From assembly GCA_916613615.1 (NCBI GenBank), contig OU744726.1, positions 60,714,987 through 60,778,986 on the forward strand: a stretch of DNA of 64,000 nt, given 5' to 3'. This DNA is from Steromphala cineraria. Its lineage: Eukaryota; Mollusca; Gastropoda; Trochida; Trochidae. Both the position numbers and the translations under genes were made by a program. Each line of letters opens with the position of its first letter. Positions within the stretch are counted from its first letter, which is position 1. The notes beneath the pieces were generated by a model. The model was given only the letters and a program-made list of their open reading frames with translations. It made no database searches and was not told the DNA's origin. Positions 1-13,055 of the stretch are shown here, one piece after another.

Positions 1-1654
1 TCGTGTGCAAGATATCCAAAAGATGCATAAAAACTACTTGCTTTGAACACATTCATTGAAACCTAGTTTTGGACTACTAAGGAAGTTTTCAGGGGATTAT
101 TATCTGAGTCTCATTGTTATGGTGGAAGAGCTTATCTCTCATTATCAACATAATTCTCTTACGTAAGTAATCAAATAAGTAAAATAGGTATACCAAACTT
201 GTTGGCTACGACATGGATTAGTAATAAGTGTTCACAATTTATTTTGAGAAAAATGTTCCAATATGTCATTTGGTTAGTTTTGATTCTAATAGACAAACAG
301 TGTTTAAAGCTTTGTGATTCATACAGATTGATATAGTTGAAACTAGAATTTCTTCCCTTAACATTTCCATCTCTTTTGAAAATAAAAACTGCTTACACCT
401 GCAATTAAGAAGGTGTTCATCCATAGAATTACTCTTGTCTTCCTTTTACCGTCAACTTCTAGAATGCCACTCAAACAGCTAAAAACTGCTTGTTATATAA
501 ATCATCATTCAGACACCAAAAGACTGCATGCTTCAATATTAATTTGTTGTTTCATATATATAATCGGTCACTGAACTTTTTTTTTCTCGCAATAATTAAC
601 AGTGTTTAAGCAACATGTCCTTTGATCTGTTCTTAAATCTGTGCCTTTTAGCACAAATAATTGAGTTGTCGACATTCTATACGAAATTCTTTTGGTAATT
701 GTTTTCATTTTATCAACAGAACATAATATTGTTCGCAGGTTATTTCAATCTTACTAAATTTCCTTTATGCTTGTTTTTCATGATTTTTTTGCAAAAATTT
801 TAGTTAGTAATTGTCCAATAGGATATTCTCAGTTATCTAGGTGACAGAATGTCATATTTATATTCTCCTAAATAAGTTAGATGCCTTCCAACTGTCTGAG
901 AGGTTTTCATCTCCTAACAGGATTACACATGACCTGTAAGTTCCTAATCTCGGTTAATACATTTACCTTATATTTCCACATCTACATGACCATGCTTTTA
1001 GCTTGAGATTGTTCCTCTTTGATCACTTTATATTCTGTATTGAGACTCTTTGAATCTTCAGCAACGAAGACTTTTGTTCAAAGACACACAAGTAGAAAAA
1101 TGATTTTACTAATGAGTTCCGAAAAATACTTAAAAAAAGATTTCATACAATGTCTACAGAAAAGTGACTTCGGTTAAATATAATTGATAGTGGAAATGTA
1201 TATTCAATATACAAAGAATAATTTATTTTGTAGACACTCTTCTAAAGATTCAAAAAAGTATATCATATCTTTAACATAGATATATGCCATGAGGAATATG
1301 TTATACAAATTAACATCATGTTTGAAAAAGTTTAAAGGTTTGTTAGGTTAATAACGATGAAACCAAACAAATTCTAAAATAGTATAATACACTTAAACTA
1401 TTAAACCGTTTATTACAATCACACATTGATGTATAGTTGCAAACTTTTCAAGTTAAGATGAACCCTTTTTAATGAGCATCATATGCGAATATATGATCGA
1501 TAGCTGAGTATTGATATGTTATTTACACATATGAATCAGAAAGTTTCATTTATAACGATAAGGCAGTATAAAACAATTACTCAATGTCAGCATAACTGAC
1601 AAGTCATGGAGTTACTTAGATTAGATAACGTAAATAAAGAATTGTTAATGATAG

Positions 1655-1954
1655 TCAATCGTTTATGAATTTTGATCTATCCCTTCTTTTATAAAAATAG
1701 TGATAGCTGCGCAAAGTTTCCATAATTTCAATAGAATAGCTTTGGTCATCAGGCTGTATGTATATGATCGATGGTTGCTTTAGAAAGGTCCAATCGCTAG
1801 CGTTGTCAATAGTGACAATGGCACTGGCATGTAGTGGTAACAACATTAATAAACTTATTGATTCCCCCAATAAAGTGTGGTACATGTAGGTTTTCAAAGT
1901 TGTATATCTACTAAAAGCATATTTACTAATTGGTCCAAAACACATGAAAATCAA
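1655..1954 (-). other. Minus-strand open frame conserved in both duplicates
   Basis: The 99-codon frame has a hydrophobic stretch SISLLMLLPLHASA near residues 33-46, followed by IVTIDNASDWTFLKQPSIIY. Copy B (11437-11691) keeps the first 67 residues, then an 11-bp insertion shifts the frame. The hydrophobic stretch could be a signal peptide if a start lies just upstream, or chance. No family is recognised. Confidence 0.25.
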
Positions 1955-2111
1955 AACCTGGTATTAAATAACGTCTAATGAATAAAACTAAACTAAATTT
2001 AACATTTACTCAATTTGATTTATTAATTCTATTTTAACATTTAACTTGAATACCTTCACAAATCATTCAGAAAATTTGTTTTCATAATGTAAATGGTGCT
2101 ATATTCCAGGA

Positions 2112-2225
2112 TGAGTGGTATGTGTACAATCAATCATCATATTAAAGACAAATAAACCAAAGCATCAAGTTGCACCTAAGATATTAGACCAGCTTAAATG
2201 TCAGATGTCTCTGTGATGTATTTAA
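2112..2225 (+). repeat. Module M0, copy in duplication A
   Basis: This stretch has an ATATTCCAGGATGAG-like start, then ATCATCATATTAAAGACAAA and AAAGCATCAAGTTGCA. It matches 11850-11960 closely and 9190-9275 and 36345-36440 more distantly (CATTCATCACA, then CAAGACA, then GCATACAGTT). M0 lies 1.2-1.3 kb upstream of M1 in copies A and B. No function is known. Confidence 0.5.
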
Positions 2226-2579
2226 TGATAAATCTTCGCAATAAAGTCAGTGTTTACTTGAGATATATATTAACTATCTATAACTATATATTCCCAATCC
2301 AACCATATGAATCCTTCTACGGAATAAATATATTAAAATCAAGTCAGTGTTGGTGAAAAGTTAGTGACGCCTAAAATAACAAGAAAACATGGTTTGATAT
2401 GTCTGGGTTTAATTTAATTAATACACTCAAATCTGGTAACTGATCTAAGGAGATCTCTTTAATTCGTCTATTTCATTCCTAAATTAGGGGCATCTTCATG
2501 AAAGAGTATTTATGTATCGACAATGTGTTGTTCCTTCAGTTCATTTAGGTATTTTCCAAACATACCTAATCCTTTGATA

Positions 2580-2602
2580 TTAAGTAAGTAAGTAAGTAAG
2601 TA
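2580..2602 (+). repeat. (TAAG)n microsatellite present in copy A only
   Basis: Five TAAG units. The matching place in copy B (about 12285-12310) reads differently, so the tract arose or expanded after duplication. It lies inside the minus-strand frame at 2510-2695. Confidence 0.9.
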
Positions 2603-3410
2603 GTTATATTCCTTGAAACCAATTGTTAAGCTTATGTATCTGTCTTTTGACCAAAAGTCAATTCTAACACCATACACCAACTTCCGAACAATCAAACATT
2701 CAATTGAAATGGCCTATAAACAAAATACGAATTACTTGTTATGACCCCTCATTACAATATCGGTTGTCATTTCTGAAAACGCCAACATGAATAATATATT
2801 TTCGAAGACGTTATGTACATAGTCTTCATTTGAATTTCACAGTTATCAAATTTCACAAATTATCGAAGTTTTTGGTCGCATTATTTCCCCCTGCAAAAGA
2901 ATATTAAGAAAACTATTAATACTTTTTAAAAACAAATTTAATTCGTTCCCAAGGGTTACAACATCAGTGTACAATGGCATATAAATGTTACAAAACAATG
3001 GTCTTTGGAGATTGAATCATATACAGAACATAACTATTAACACTACTAAAGAACACACAAATTCTATTTAGCTGACGAATCCTTGACAAAAAAGTTATGT
3101 CTGCTCTAAGGTAAAAAAAGTCAAACCTAAATAGCTAAATGACACCCTTTTCAAGAACAGACAAACATTGATGTTTTATTGATTTATGAGTTTTACAATA
3201 TTGTGTACGAATCCTAGGGGACCAAACCATATCTCCTTTAGCAAGTTTTTATTTGTGCCACCCTACAGAGTTGTAACAAATTAATCATTGTGTTGATATT
3301 CCTAATTTTAGTGACACTTATAAGATCACCTAATTAACAATACCATGACATCGATGAACAAGTGAATGTCAATTACATAAAAGAGTAAAATATGTGTTAT
3401 TTCTGGTTAA

Positions 3411-3725
3411 CACGTGCCACAAAGAAATAGGGGAGAAGTCAAGGTTATCGCTTGGGTGAATGCAATGCTACTAAAGGGTACAATCCCCGAGCAAGTGACT
3501 TGGATAATAAAAGGTATCCAAATGGTTGTTATTGTCAGTCCAAATTGCTGTGCTTTAGCAGGTTTATCAGCCGTTATGGACTCATTGTACTGCAGCTATA
3601 GAAGAGACATCTGTTGTACACTAATTCAGTATGAGTTATAATTGGATTGCTGACTTGTGCAGGTGAAGTTGCCCTGAGCCTTTCAGGCGTATTGTACTGT
3701 ACCTGTTTAACAAAAGCCTTAAACA
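3411..3725 (+). repeat. Module M1, copy in duplication A
   Basis: The core includes TATGGACTCATTGTA, then ATCTGTTGTACAC, AATTCAG, AGTTATAATTGG, TGCTGACTT and CAGGTGAAG. It is shared with 13056-13365 and, in diverged form, with 39010-39145. A frame from a GTG at 3414 runs 75 codons and ends in YCSYRRDICCTLIQYEL. The copy B frame is 71 codons and stays in phase despite indels. There is no ATG start, so if coding it would be an exon. Confidence 0.5.
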
Positions 3726-4320
3726 ATTAGGGGCCAAAGCTTGTGGTTATGGACAGTAAAAAAACTATTTGGTTTTTCAGAACTTTTGAACCCTAACTTA
3801 CAATACACTAAAATGTTATCAACTCATAGCATATCTCTACTGGCTGGACTCATCTATTGCATACGACAGACGATTTATTTCATTTGTCTAAAGCATTTCT
3901 TAAAATTTTTTAATCACGTCTATAACTGAAAAACAATTACTTTAAGATGCAAAATAACGATTCAAGTGTTATACTGTAACATCAATTCAAGGGTGGTATA
4001 AATGTGTTATTACCGTGTTTTCATCATCTGCCTTTCATTTATAACTCTGTTAGGAATATTGTAAATAGTGGCAAATTATTTCATATTCATAATGTATGAC
4101 GTGGATTACTTTATCACACGCGAAATTTCATCACCATGGTTAAAATAACTTGATAACTAACAATGATACATATAAATGAGAAACATTCTACAGATTTTTC
4201 AGATTCGATGCTTTAGTCAGATATAAATATACATGATGTAGTTAAAAAGCCTAAAGCATTCTTTATTTATATGAACGTCAGTAATCAATTGTTTTCCAAC
4301 TGTGGAAGTAATCCTACTCT

Positions 4321-4445
4321 ATCTTCATACAATCTGATAACAACCAGTTTAACCCACATATGAGAAGCAATGGCAGTTCGATCAATCAAACAGACACACG
4401 AACACTCTGCTCATGACAGGTGACTTACCACAGAACACTTCCTGT
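4321..4445 (+). repeat. Module M2, copy in duplication A
   Basis: It holds CAATCTGATAAC, then GAGAAGCAATGGCAG, CGATCAATCAAACAGACAC and a later GACTTACCACAGAACACTTC. The ATCAATCAAAC core and the following (C)TTACCACAG recur in the other M2 copies. A downstream stretch (4450-4530: GCCAGGGGCTAGGCAAGTTT and GAGAACTGTTCTAGG) resembles the SINE body at 48245-48300. Confidence 0.5.
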
Positions 4446-5297
4446 TGACCCCAGAAACTCGTAAGGTGCCCGCCAGGGGCTAGGCAAGTTTGACTGTAGA
4501 GAACTGTTCTAGGTTGGCATTGAAAAACCAATGCTATCAGTCAATAGTGGCAATAATAAAGGAACGTGTTATCAGTCACATATCACTATTGATAACAATA
4601 ATAATCTGTTTTTTCAACAATGATCTGTGCTCATAACGTCATGTTGTTGATTTATTCCCTCTGGAGCCGAAGTAAAAAAGATTTGACTTCGTTAAAAGAC
4701 AATGATTGAATCATACAATAAATAAAATATATGATTTTTCGTGACAAATAGCATTTTTTATCTAATCTTGTGAAATCTCGCCTCATCGGTTGCTACGCCA
4801 CAATTGATAATAAAAACTTGATTTCTCACTCAAAATGGTGTTATTCAAAAATTATCAACCCCAACCAAGTCGCGCTCAAATAAGATTTACTATGATACAG
4901 TTGTGTATGTAGAGAAACAAGCTGGACTATATGTCATTATTGTGTGTCTGGCAAAAAAAACAGAAGATTCTTATCAACTTTCCTAACAAATCAAACACAC
5001 AAACATGGTAATGTTAAAAAAGAGGGAGGTCACCAGATCTTCATGATAAGTATGATAAGTTGCTCGAAAATGATCATATATCACACAACATCGCATATAT
5101 ATATTTTAGACGAATCCAAAAACGTTAACATGATTCATATTGCAAAGACTTGTTTAACTTCCTTAGATCTGAGAATGTAATAAGTCAAGTTTAACAAATA
5201 GCTAGATCCATATTACTATAAACATAATGATACATCGCATGCAAGTGATAAAATCATTTTATGAAATATGTTTTCTTTAGTAATAGCAAACTTCTCA

Positions 5298-5664
5298 TTA
5301 AAGGGGCTCAGTACCACGTTTTTAGGGGGAATATAAGGTGATGTCAGGAAAATGAAAATTAATGGTTCCAATTGAAAGACAATGGATTCAAACTAAATTG
5401 AGCGGTAATAATTCAAATATAAAACATAATGTTTAGCCACGCGTTGAATTTTTCTTACACAAAATGAAATAAAGGTGTTCACACAAAATGGCCGCCAATG
5501 GAATTTTTTCAGAACCTTCATGCTTTGTCCTCTGACTATGGATGGTTGACTTGCGCAATAAGATTTTTGATGCTGTCAAAATAATACATTTAACATTAAC
5601 TTACAATTATCAGTGAAAAATTTAAAATATGAAATTATCAAAAAACGTGCTACTGCCTCTTTAA
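5298..5664 (+). mobile_element. TTAA-flanked MITE, full copy in duplication A
   Basis: The ends read TTAAAGGGGC(T)CAGTACCACG and CGTGCTACTGCCTCTTTAA, an inverted repeat of about 20 bp bounded by TTAA on both sides. The interior has GGGGGAATATAAGGTGATG and AAAATGGCCGCCAATGG and no coding capacity. Copy B has an uninterrupted site at about 14914-14921. TTAA target duplication is the mark of piggyBac-type elements, so a non-autonomous piggyBac relative is likely, but no transposase is present. Confidence 0.9.
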
Positions 5665-6671
5665 AGTAGATGTAGTTGATAACCTTTAAGGTTATAAGGG
5701 CTTGAGGAGATTCACTCAATTAAAAATTCATCTTTACAAAAAAAGTAATCAAAACAATGTAACACTCTATTGCATCTTAGTCCTCAGAAAATACTTATTG
5801 CATCGAAGACTTGTAATATAAAGTAATTTTTATTTACACACAGAGACAAATTAGATAAGAACACACCTCAGGCAGTGGAGCATTGACATTTGTAAAGAAT
5901 CATATTATATCAATTTAACAAGTCATGAAACATGAGAAATAAGAGATTTAATCAATTGGATACGTAATAAAGGATGTCATTTAATTTCGTACATGTGTCA
6001 TTATATTTTATTTGTTAACGGTCAGTAAGTACACATACACCAGGGGCACACCTACTAAACCTATGGAAATTATTATGAAATATGTGTATATAATGCCCAC
6101 TCAAGTACATATGGATGTGGGAAGTATATATATCAGTTTTGATTGGCTTCGTGTCATTTTTTATCTTTTGATTATATACATAAATTTATGTATGTATGTA
6201 CATGTAAAGACATTCTATTTCGGATTTAATCTATGTGTATCACAGTATTGTTTCTGACATCAAACGTTTCATTTTCCATCTATCTATCCAATTTTCTGAC
6301 AAGAGGCCTATCTATAATTCAACATTGTTGATATCTGTTACGTGTGAACTATCTCTCTTTCACTGAACATAATACTTACTGTATCATATATAGCAACTGT
6401 CCATCCAAATAAAACTCATTCAGACACGTAGGTGTTATTATATTGTAAGTTGCTAGATGTACAGTAGGACTTATAGAACGTACACTTAACAGATAGTTTT
6501 AACTAAATTGTTTGAGTGACGTCTCATTTTCTGTGGGTTTCTTTTGTGCTTTTGTACAAAGATATGTGTTAATGTAAATGTTCTCGAATTCTTAAATTTG
6601 GAAAAGGAATCATTTTTGATATGATGACTTTAATTTAAAATTCTATAATTTTCTATAAATATAAATATATA

Positions 6672-7440
6672 TTTTAGCTCGTGTGGCCTGAAATGCCCAA
6701 TGGTTGATGGCATGGCATGGTGTCCAGTGTCCGTCCGTCTATAAACTTTGTGCATTTTCGAATTTCTTCCAGAACTGAAAGGCCTTAAAAGCTGAAATCT
6801 TGTGTACAGACTGTGAGGATCATAAATTGTCCTGTTGCCACTGATAAGGGCCACAGGAGTCACGCCCTAAAAACCTAATTACCTCTCCCTCTCAAGAACC
6901 ATAAATAAGGCCAGGAAAGCTGAAAGTTTGTGTACAGACTCCTTGACAGGACAGGATTATTGTTTATAGCTTGAATTGCCCTGTTGGCCCTAATAAGGGC
7001 CACAGGGGCCACGCCCTCCAAATCTATTTTCATCTTCTTCTCCAGAAGCATAAGGTCTAGAAAGCTGAAATTTTGTGATCAGACTCCTTGATTAGTGTGG
7101 ATTACTAAATGTAGCTGTGGTGGTCCTGTTCCCCCTAATAAGGGCCACGGGGGCAACGCCCTTAAACCTATTTTCATCTATTCTCCAGAACCATAAGGCC
7201 ATAACTTTGTGTACAGACTTCTGAACTAACCTTGTGACCCATTCTTAGGGCCACAGGGGCCACGCCCTTAAAACCTATTATCGTGTTCTTCACCAGAAGC
7301 ATTAGGCCTAGAAACCTGAAACCTTATTTACAGACTCCTAGTTAGATAGAAGGATTCTAAATTTTACATTTAGTGAAAGTGTGGCCCCTACTAAGAGAGG
7401 AACCACATTTCCCACACTCTTAAGCATCATATGAAGCCCA
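6672..7440 (+). repeat. Molluscan-type repeat with tandem subrepeats, copy 1
   Basis: It opens TTTTAGCTCGTGTGGCCTG, then GTCCGTCCGTC and an ACTTTGTGCATTTTCGA block, and then carries about five subrepeats of roughly 140 bp. Each subrepeat has AAAGCTGAAA, GTACAGACTCCTTGA, AAGGGCCACAGG and CCACGCCCT. It interrupts the A/B homology. Short spurious minus-strand frames occur in it. Confidence 0.85.
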
Positions 7441-7493
7441 ATGACCAATAGATTGTAAAAATATCTTTTTATTTATACCAATATATTCATCGT

Positions 7494-9189
7494 CTTAAAT
7501 CCTTAAGTAGCCGTAATATGAATATTCTGTCTTTAATTAGGAAATTATCTGTAAATCAATATAACTATCGTCTGATTAGGTACAGATCACTAAAGCACAC
7601 TATAAAGAACTACATTATGATGGGTTAAGGACATTCATCAGTTCTTGTGAATATGTGTCATAACAAAACTTTCTGTAATAGGGACAACATGATTGCTCCT
7701 TTTACATTACAAAGACGTGATCGTACCTTCGACATCAAACACGTCAACATCACGTCAACTGGTAGGAGATTACTTCAAGCTATGATCATTAAGTCCGTCC
7801 ATTACACTGTAAAAAAAGATGATAAATTGTGAATTCCGAGGAAGCAGTATCTCTGCTGACATAAGCCATGTACGTTGCATTACCGCATTAGAACATGATT
7901 AAACAATTCATCAAAGCCAAGATAACTGTGAAGGAGCATTCAATTATTTTGATCAAATCACATGATGTATATCAGGGTCTCTACCATTGAAAAGACTTCT
8001 GCTCAATTACCTCATTCAGTTAATGTGTCAGGCCTTTGCTTGATAAATCGTTTAACTTCAAGTGGGTTTTTCTCTTGGTCTATTCTAGTAGCAAAAGAGA
8101 ATCTTCAAAGAACAATTGTGACACTACACAATATTTAAAAGCAATGTTATCATGAAACATTTTTCAATGTATTTTTTCTGAGTTACGTAATCCTTAATTC
8201 AAACAGATTGAAAATTACTCTAACAATGATAGGGATACCATAAAGATCTGATAAATAGATAATAAACACATGATAATGAACATTTACGTGGCCAAATGAC
8301 AGGGTCACCAATCATAAAATTAATTATATAGGTGACAAGTTTCAGTTTTCCAGGCCTTATACTGCAGGAGAAGATGAACATAGATTTAAGGACTGATTTT
8401 CAGAAAAAAAATTCCACTCAGTTAGATAAATCATTTGACGACGTAACACTACTAAGAATGTAGTGTAAAAAAGATATCCACATCAAACGAATTAAACAAC
8501 TATTTAGGCGGTATTTCAGTTGAAATAATGATGTGTTACTCTGTATAGTCTGTTTATTATGTCACACCCGCGCAAGTTTTATGGCCCCTAACCCAGGTGG
8601 GTTTTACACAGCCGATAATTACGCTGTCTAAATGAAAGACAAATTAAAGGTGTTTATTGGAAAAATCAACACAAATTAAGTGCAGCTTTTATTTTTTTGA
8701 AAAATCCTTGAACGAAAATCGAGAAGTGGTAAGGTCGAGGTTAGTTGATGTTTAAGGAAGTTAATAGGAGTATCACATTGAGCCCACTATGAATCCAGAG
8801 TAAATATTAGGGAACTATCAGAGACTTTATAATCAATGCCTCAAGCATTTGGCATCAACTGGCATTTTCTTCAATGTAAGTTATATTCTCTCTTTTGGTG
8901 ATTTTGAAAGTTTTTAATTTATATATAATTATGATATTTCCTTCCGGTTTCATCTTTCATCCCCTACTTGCTTCATCAAAATAAACTTGCCACTAACCCC
9001 GGCCAAGTAATGTGACGTGTTTTGTTATGGAAAATTGATATACTTTTATTTAGAGATATTTCGTCCATTGATAAGTGCATGACTTTTGACATGAAATACA
9101 CTAATAATTGGTCCTTATTTCTTTACCTCATAGATTATTTATTCAAATAAATATTGATTTTGTATATGACTAGGACTGTTATATTCTAA
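7494..9189. other. No gene seen
   Basis: Apart from module M6 (7905-8010) I see only AT-rich unique sequence here. Near 7525-7570 a stretch (GAAATTATCTGTAA, then TCAATATAACTA) is shared with 18240-18270. Confidence 0.5.
7905..8010 (+). repeat. Module M6, copy 1
   Basis: ATTCATCAAAGCCAAGATAA, GGAGCATTCAATTATTTTGA and TCAAATCACATGATG recur at 19965, 33205 and, weakly, 34430. Confidence 0.5.
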
Positions 9190-9275
9190 GATAATCATTC
9201 ATCACATTCAAGACAGCTTCACCAAGGCATACAGTTTAAATGATGGTATCAGGTTAAATATTATGTCCAATTAAT
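9190..9275 (+). repeat. Module M0, diverged copy
   Basis: It holds ATAATCATTCATCACATTCA, then GACAGC and GGCATACAGTTTAAATGATG, aligning with 36345-36440 and less well with 2112-2225. It sits just left of the visible start of copy B, so the boundary of the tandem unit may be complex. Confidence 0.4.
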
Positions 9276-11849
9276 CTGTTGGATTTAATGAGAAATCGTC
9301 TAAATTATCCCAGTTGTTGCACGGTTGTGAACTACAGTCTGTTTCATATCATCAAATCTGGTTTCAGAACAGGTCAAATGACATTTATGACAACTTTAGA
9401 TATTTTTCTTGGTCTATATATGAGAAGCGAACCATTATAGTGTGTGATAATTGTGAATGAGACATGGTATCAATTGCAGTTTGAACGTTTATTAGATAAA
9501 TACATTTTCATTGGTGTGATTTTGCAGAGAGAATAGCTGCTTGGTTATAACATTGTCATGTATTGTTCGTCACATATAAAACATCAAGAAGAAACTACTA
9601 TTTTGTATCTCATTTGTATCCTATTGTCCTATTTTCTGGCAATCCCTTAAAGTTTTCAATGTGGATCTTGATTAATCCTCGTGTGCAAGATATTCAAAAG
9701 ATGCATAAAAGACTACTTGCTTTGGACACATTCATTGTAAACAAGTTTTGGACTACTAAGTAAGTTTTCAGCCGACTATTATCTGAGTCTTATTGTTATT
9801 TTGGAAGAGCTTATCTCTTATACTCAATTATCTTACGTAAGTAATCAAATAAGTAAAATACTTATATCAAACCTGTTGGTTACGACATGGATTAGTTATA
9901 AAAGTGTTCACAATTTATTGTGAGAAAAATGTTCATGTATGTCATTTGTTTAGTTTGGGTTCTAATAGACAAGTCAGTGTTTAAAGCTTTGTGATTCATA
10001 CAGATTGATATAGTTGAAACTAGAATTTATTCCCTTAACATTCCCATCTCTTTTGAAAATAAAAACTGCTTAAACCTGCAATAAAGAAGTTGTTAATAGA
10101 ATAGAATTACTCTTGTCTTCCTTATACCGTCAACTTCTAGAATGCCACTCAAACAGCTAAAAACTGCTTGTTATATAAATCATCATTCAGACACCAAAAG
10201 ACTGCATGCTTCAATATTTATTTGTTGTTTCATATATATAATCGGTCACTGAACTTTTTTTGCTCGCAATAATTAACAGTGTTAAGGAACAAATCCTTTG
10301 ATCTGTTCTTAAATCTGTGCCTTTTAGCACAAATGATTGAGTTGTCGACATTCTTTCAGAAATTCTTTACAGTTAAAACTGCAACAAAACAATCATAATT
10401 GTTTTCATTTTATCAACGGAACATAATATTGTTCCAGGTTATTTGAATCTTACAAAAATTCGTTTATATTTATTTTTTTTATGCTTTTTTGGCAAAATTT
10501 TTAGTTAGTAATTGTCAAATAGGATATTCACAGTTATCTAGGTGACAATATGTCATATTTGTATTCTCCTAAATAAGGTAGATGCCCTCCAACTGTCTGA
10601 GAGGTTTTCATCTCCTAACAGGATTACACATGACCTGTAAGTTCCTAATCTCGGTTAATACATTTACCTTATATTTCCACATCTACATGGCCATGCTTTT
10701 AGCTTGAGATTGTTCCTCTTTGATCACTTTATAATCTGTACTGAGACTCTGTGAATCTTCAGCAACGAAGTCAGGCTTTCGTTCAAATGCATACAAGTAG
10801 AAAAATAATTTTAATAATGAGTTCCGAAGAATACTTTAAAAAAAAACTTCATACAATGTCTACAGAAAAGTAACTTCGGTTAAATATAATTGAAGAGAGA
10901 TGTATATTCAATGTACAAAGTATCATTTATTTTGTAGAAACTCTTCTAAAGTTTCTAAAATGTATATTATATCTTTAACATTTATATATGCGAATTTATG
11001 TTATACAAATTAACATCATGTTTGAAAAAGTTTAAAGGTTTGATAGGTTTATAACGATGAAACCAAACAAATTCTAAAATAGTATAATACACTTAAACTA
11101 TTAGACCGTTTATTACAATTACACATTGATGTATAGTTGCAAACTTTTCAAGTTAAGATGAACACTTTTGAATGAGCATCATATGCGAATATATGCTTGA
11201 TAGCTGAGTATTGATATGTTATTTACACATATGTATCAGAAAGTTTCATTTATAATGTACGAGGCAGGATAAAACAATTACTCAACGTCAGCATAACTGA
11301 CAAGCCATGGAGTTACTCAGATTAAATAACGTAAATAATGAATTGTTAATGATAGTCAATCGTTTATGAATTTCGGTCGTACATGTATCTATCCCTTCTT
11401 TTATAAGAATATTGATAGCTGCGCAAAATTAAGTTTTTAAACTTTCCATAATTTCAATAGGATAGCTTTGGTCATCTGGCTGAACCTCCTCTGTATATAT
11501 ATGATCGATGGTTGCTTTAGAAAGGTCCCATCGCTAGCGTTGTCAATAGTGACAATGGCACTTGCATGTAGTGGTAACAACATTAATGAACTTATTGATT
11601 TCCCCACTAAAGTGTAGTACATGTAGGGTCTCAAAGTTTTATATCTACTAAAAGTATATTTACTAATTGGTCCAAAACACATGAAAATCAAAACCTGGTA
11701 TTAAATAACGTCTTATGAATAAAACTAATCTAAATTTTACATTTACTCAAAAGATTTATTAATTCTATTTTAACATTTAACTTGTATACGTTCACAAATC
11801 TATTCAGAAATGTTTTTTTCATAAAGTAAATGGTGTTATATTACAGAAT

Positions 11850-11960
11850 GAGTGATATTTGTAGAATCATTCATCACATTAAAGACAAATAAACAAAAGC
11901 ATAAAGTTACACTGAAGATATAAGATCAAATTAAATGTCAGTTGTCTGTGATGTATTTAA
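11850..11960 (+). repeat. Module M0, copy in duplication B
   Basis: This is the partner of 2112-2225, with ATTCATCACATTAAAGACAA and AAAGCATAAAGTTACA. It keeps about the same distance to M1 (1.2 kb) as in copy A. Confidence 0.5.
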
Positions 11961-12184
11961 TGATAAATCTTCTTACTTAAATAAGTGTTTACTTGAGATA
12001 TCTATTAACTATCTATAACTATAAATTCCCAAACCAACAGTATGAATCCCTTTACAGAATGAATATATTAAAACCAATTAAGTCTTGGTGAAACGTTAGT
12101 GAGGCCTAAATTAGCAAGAAACATAGTTTGATATGTAACTGGTAACTGATCTAAGGAGATCTCTTTAATTGGTCTATTTAATTC

Positions 12185-12385
12185 CTAAACTGAGGCATCT
12201 TCATGAAAGAGTCTTTGTGTATCGACAATGTTTTGTTCCTTCAGTTCATTTAGGTATATTCCAAACATACCTAATCCTTTGAAATTGAATATTGGTAGTT
12301 GAAATGAAAGTAGTTCCATTCCTTGAAACCAATGTGTTAACCTTTTGTATCTGTCTTTTGACCAAACGTCATTTGTAACAATCAA
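12185..12385 (-). other. Minus-strand open frame, partner of 2510-2695
   Basis: The frame ends FKGLGMFGIYLNELKEQNIV and DTQRLFHEDASV. Copy A keeps KGLGMFGKYLNELKEQHIVD, but a (TAAG)n tract sits inside it, and TAA replaces the codon read as Q in copy B. The composition is protein-like, so this may be a decayed exon. No family is recognised. Confidence 0.3.
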
Positions 12386-13055
12386 AAGTTCAATTGAAAT
12401 GGCCTATAAACAAAATTAGAATTATTGTTTCGACCACTCATTACAATTTCGGTTGTTATTTCTGAAAAGGGCCAACATGAATAATATCTTTTCAAAGACG
12501 TGGACAAAGGTCACAGATGTACATGTACATACTCATCATTTAAATTTCACAGTTTTCACGAATTATCGTATTTTTCTTAAGCATAACATTTTAATTTATA
12601 ATTTTTGGTAGCAAAATTTGTTTCCTTATGTATATTTTCCCCTGCAAATGAATATCACCAAAACAACTACTAGAATTAAAGAACACAAAAGTTCAATTAA
12701 GCAAACGAATCCTCGACAAAAAGGTTGCATATCTTGTAGATTTTGTGACATTATGTCTGCTCTAAGTAAAACAAGGCCAAAACTAAATAGCTTAATGACA
12801 TCATTTTCAAGAACAGGCAAACGTTCAATGATGTTTTATTGATTTACGAATTTTAAAATCTTGGGGGACCTAACCATATCTCCGTTAGCAAGTTTCTAAT
12901 TTTGCCACCTAGAGTTGTAACAAATTAATTATTTTGTTGATAATCCTACATTTAGTGACACTTGTAAGATCACCTAAGGAAACAATACCATGACATCAAT
13001 GGACAAGTGAATATCAATTACATAAAAGAGTAAAATATGTGTTATTGTTGCTTAA

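Larger units (their letters stand above)
1..6629 (+). repeat. Segmental duplication, copy A (continues left of window)
   Basis: Base 1 aligns with base 9679, and the match runs collinearly to about 6629 against 16465, with many small indels and roughly nine bases in ten identical by eye. The match to copy B breaks at the molluscan repeat block that begins about 6672. A short stretch (7449 to about 7493) resumes the match to 16641-16684. The left end is not visible. There is no convincing gene; the longest conserved frames are at 1655-1954 (-), 2510-2695 (-) and 3414-3641 (+), discussed separately. Confidence 0.95.

Noticed and set aside
6630..6863. Minus-strand 77-codon frame
   Set aside because: It falls in the first copy of the same molluscan repeat.
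12618..12842. Overlapping frames on both strands in copy B
   Set aside because: The matching part of copy A (about 2880-3180) has stops and indels in both frames, so neither is conserved.
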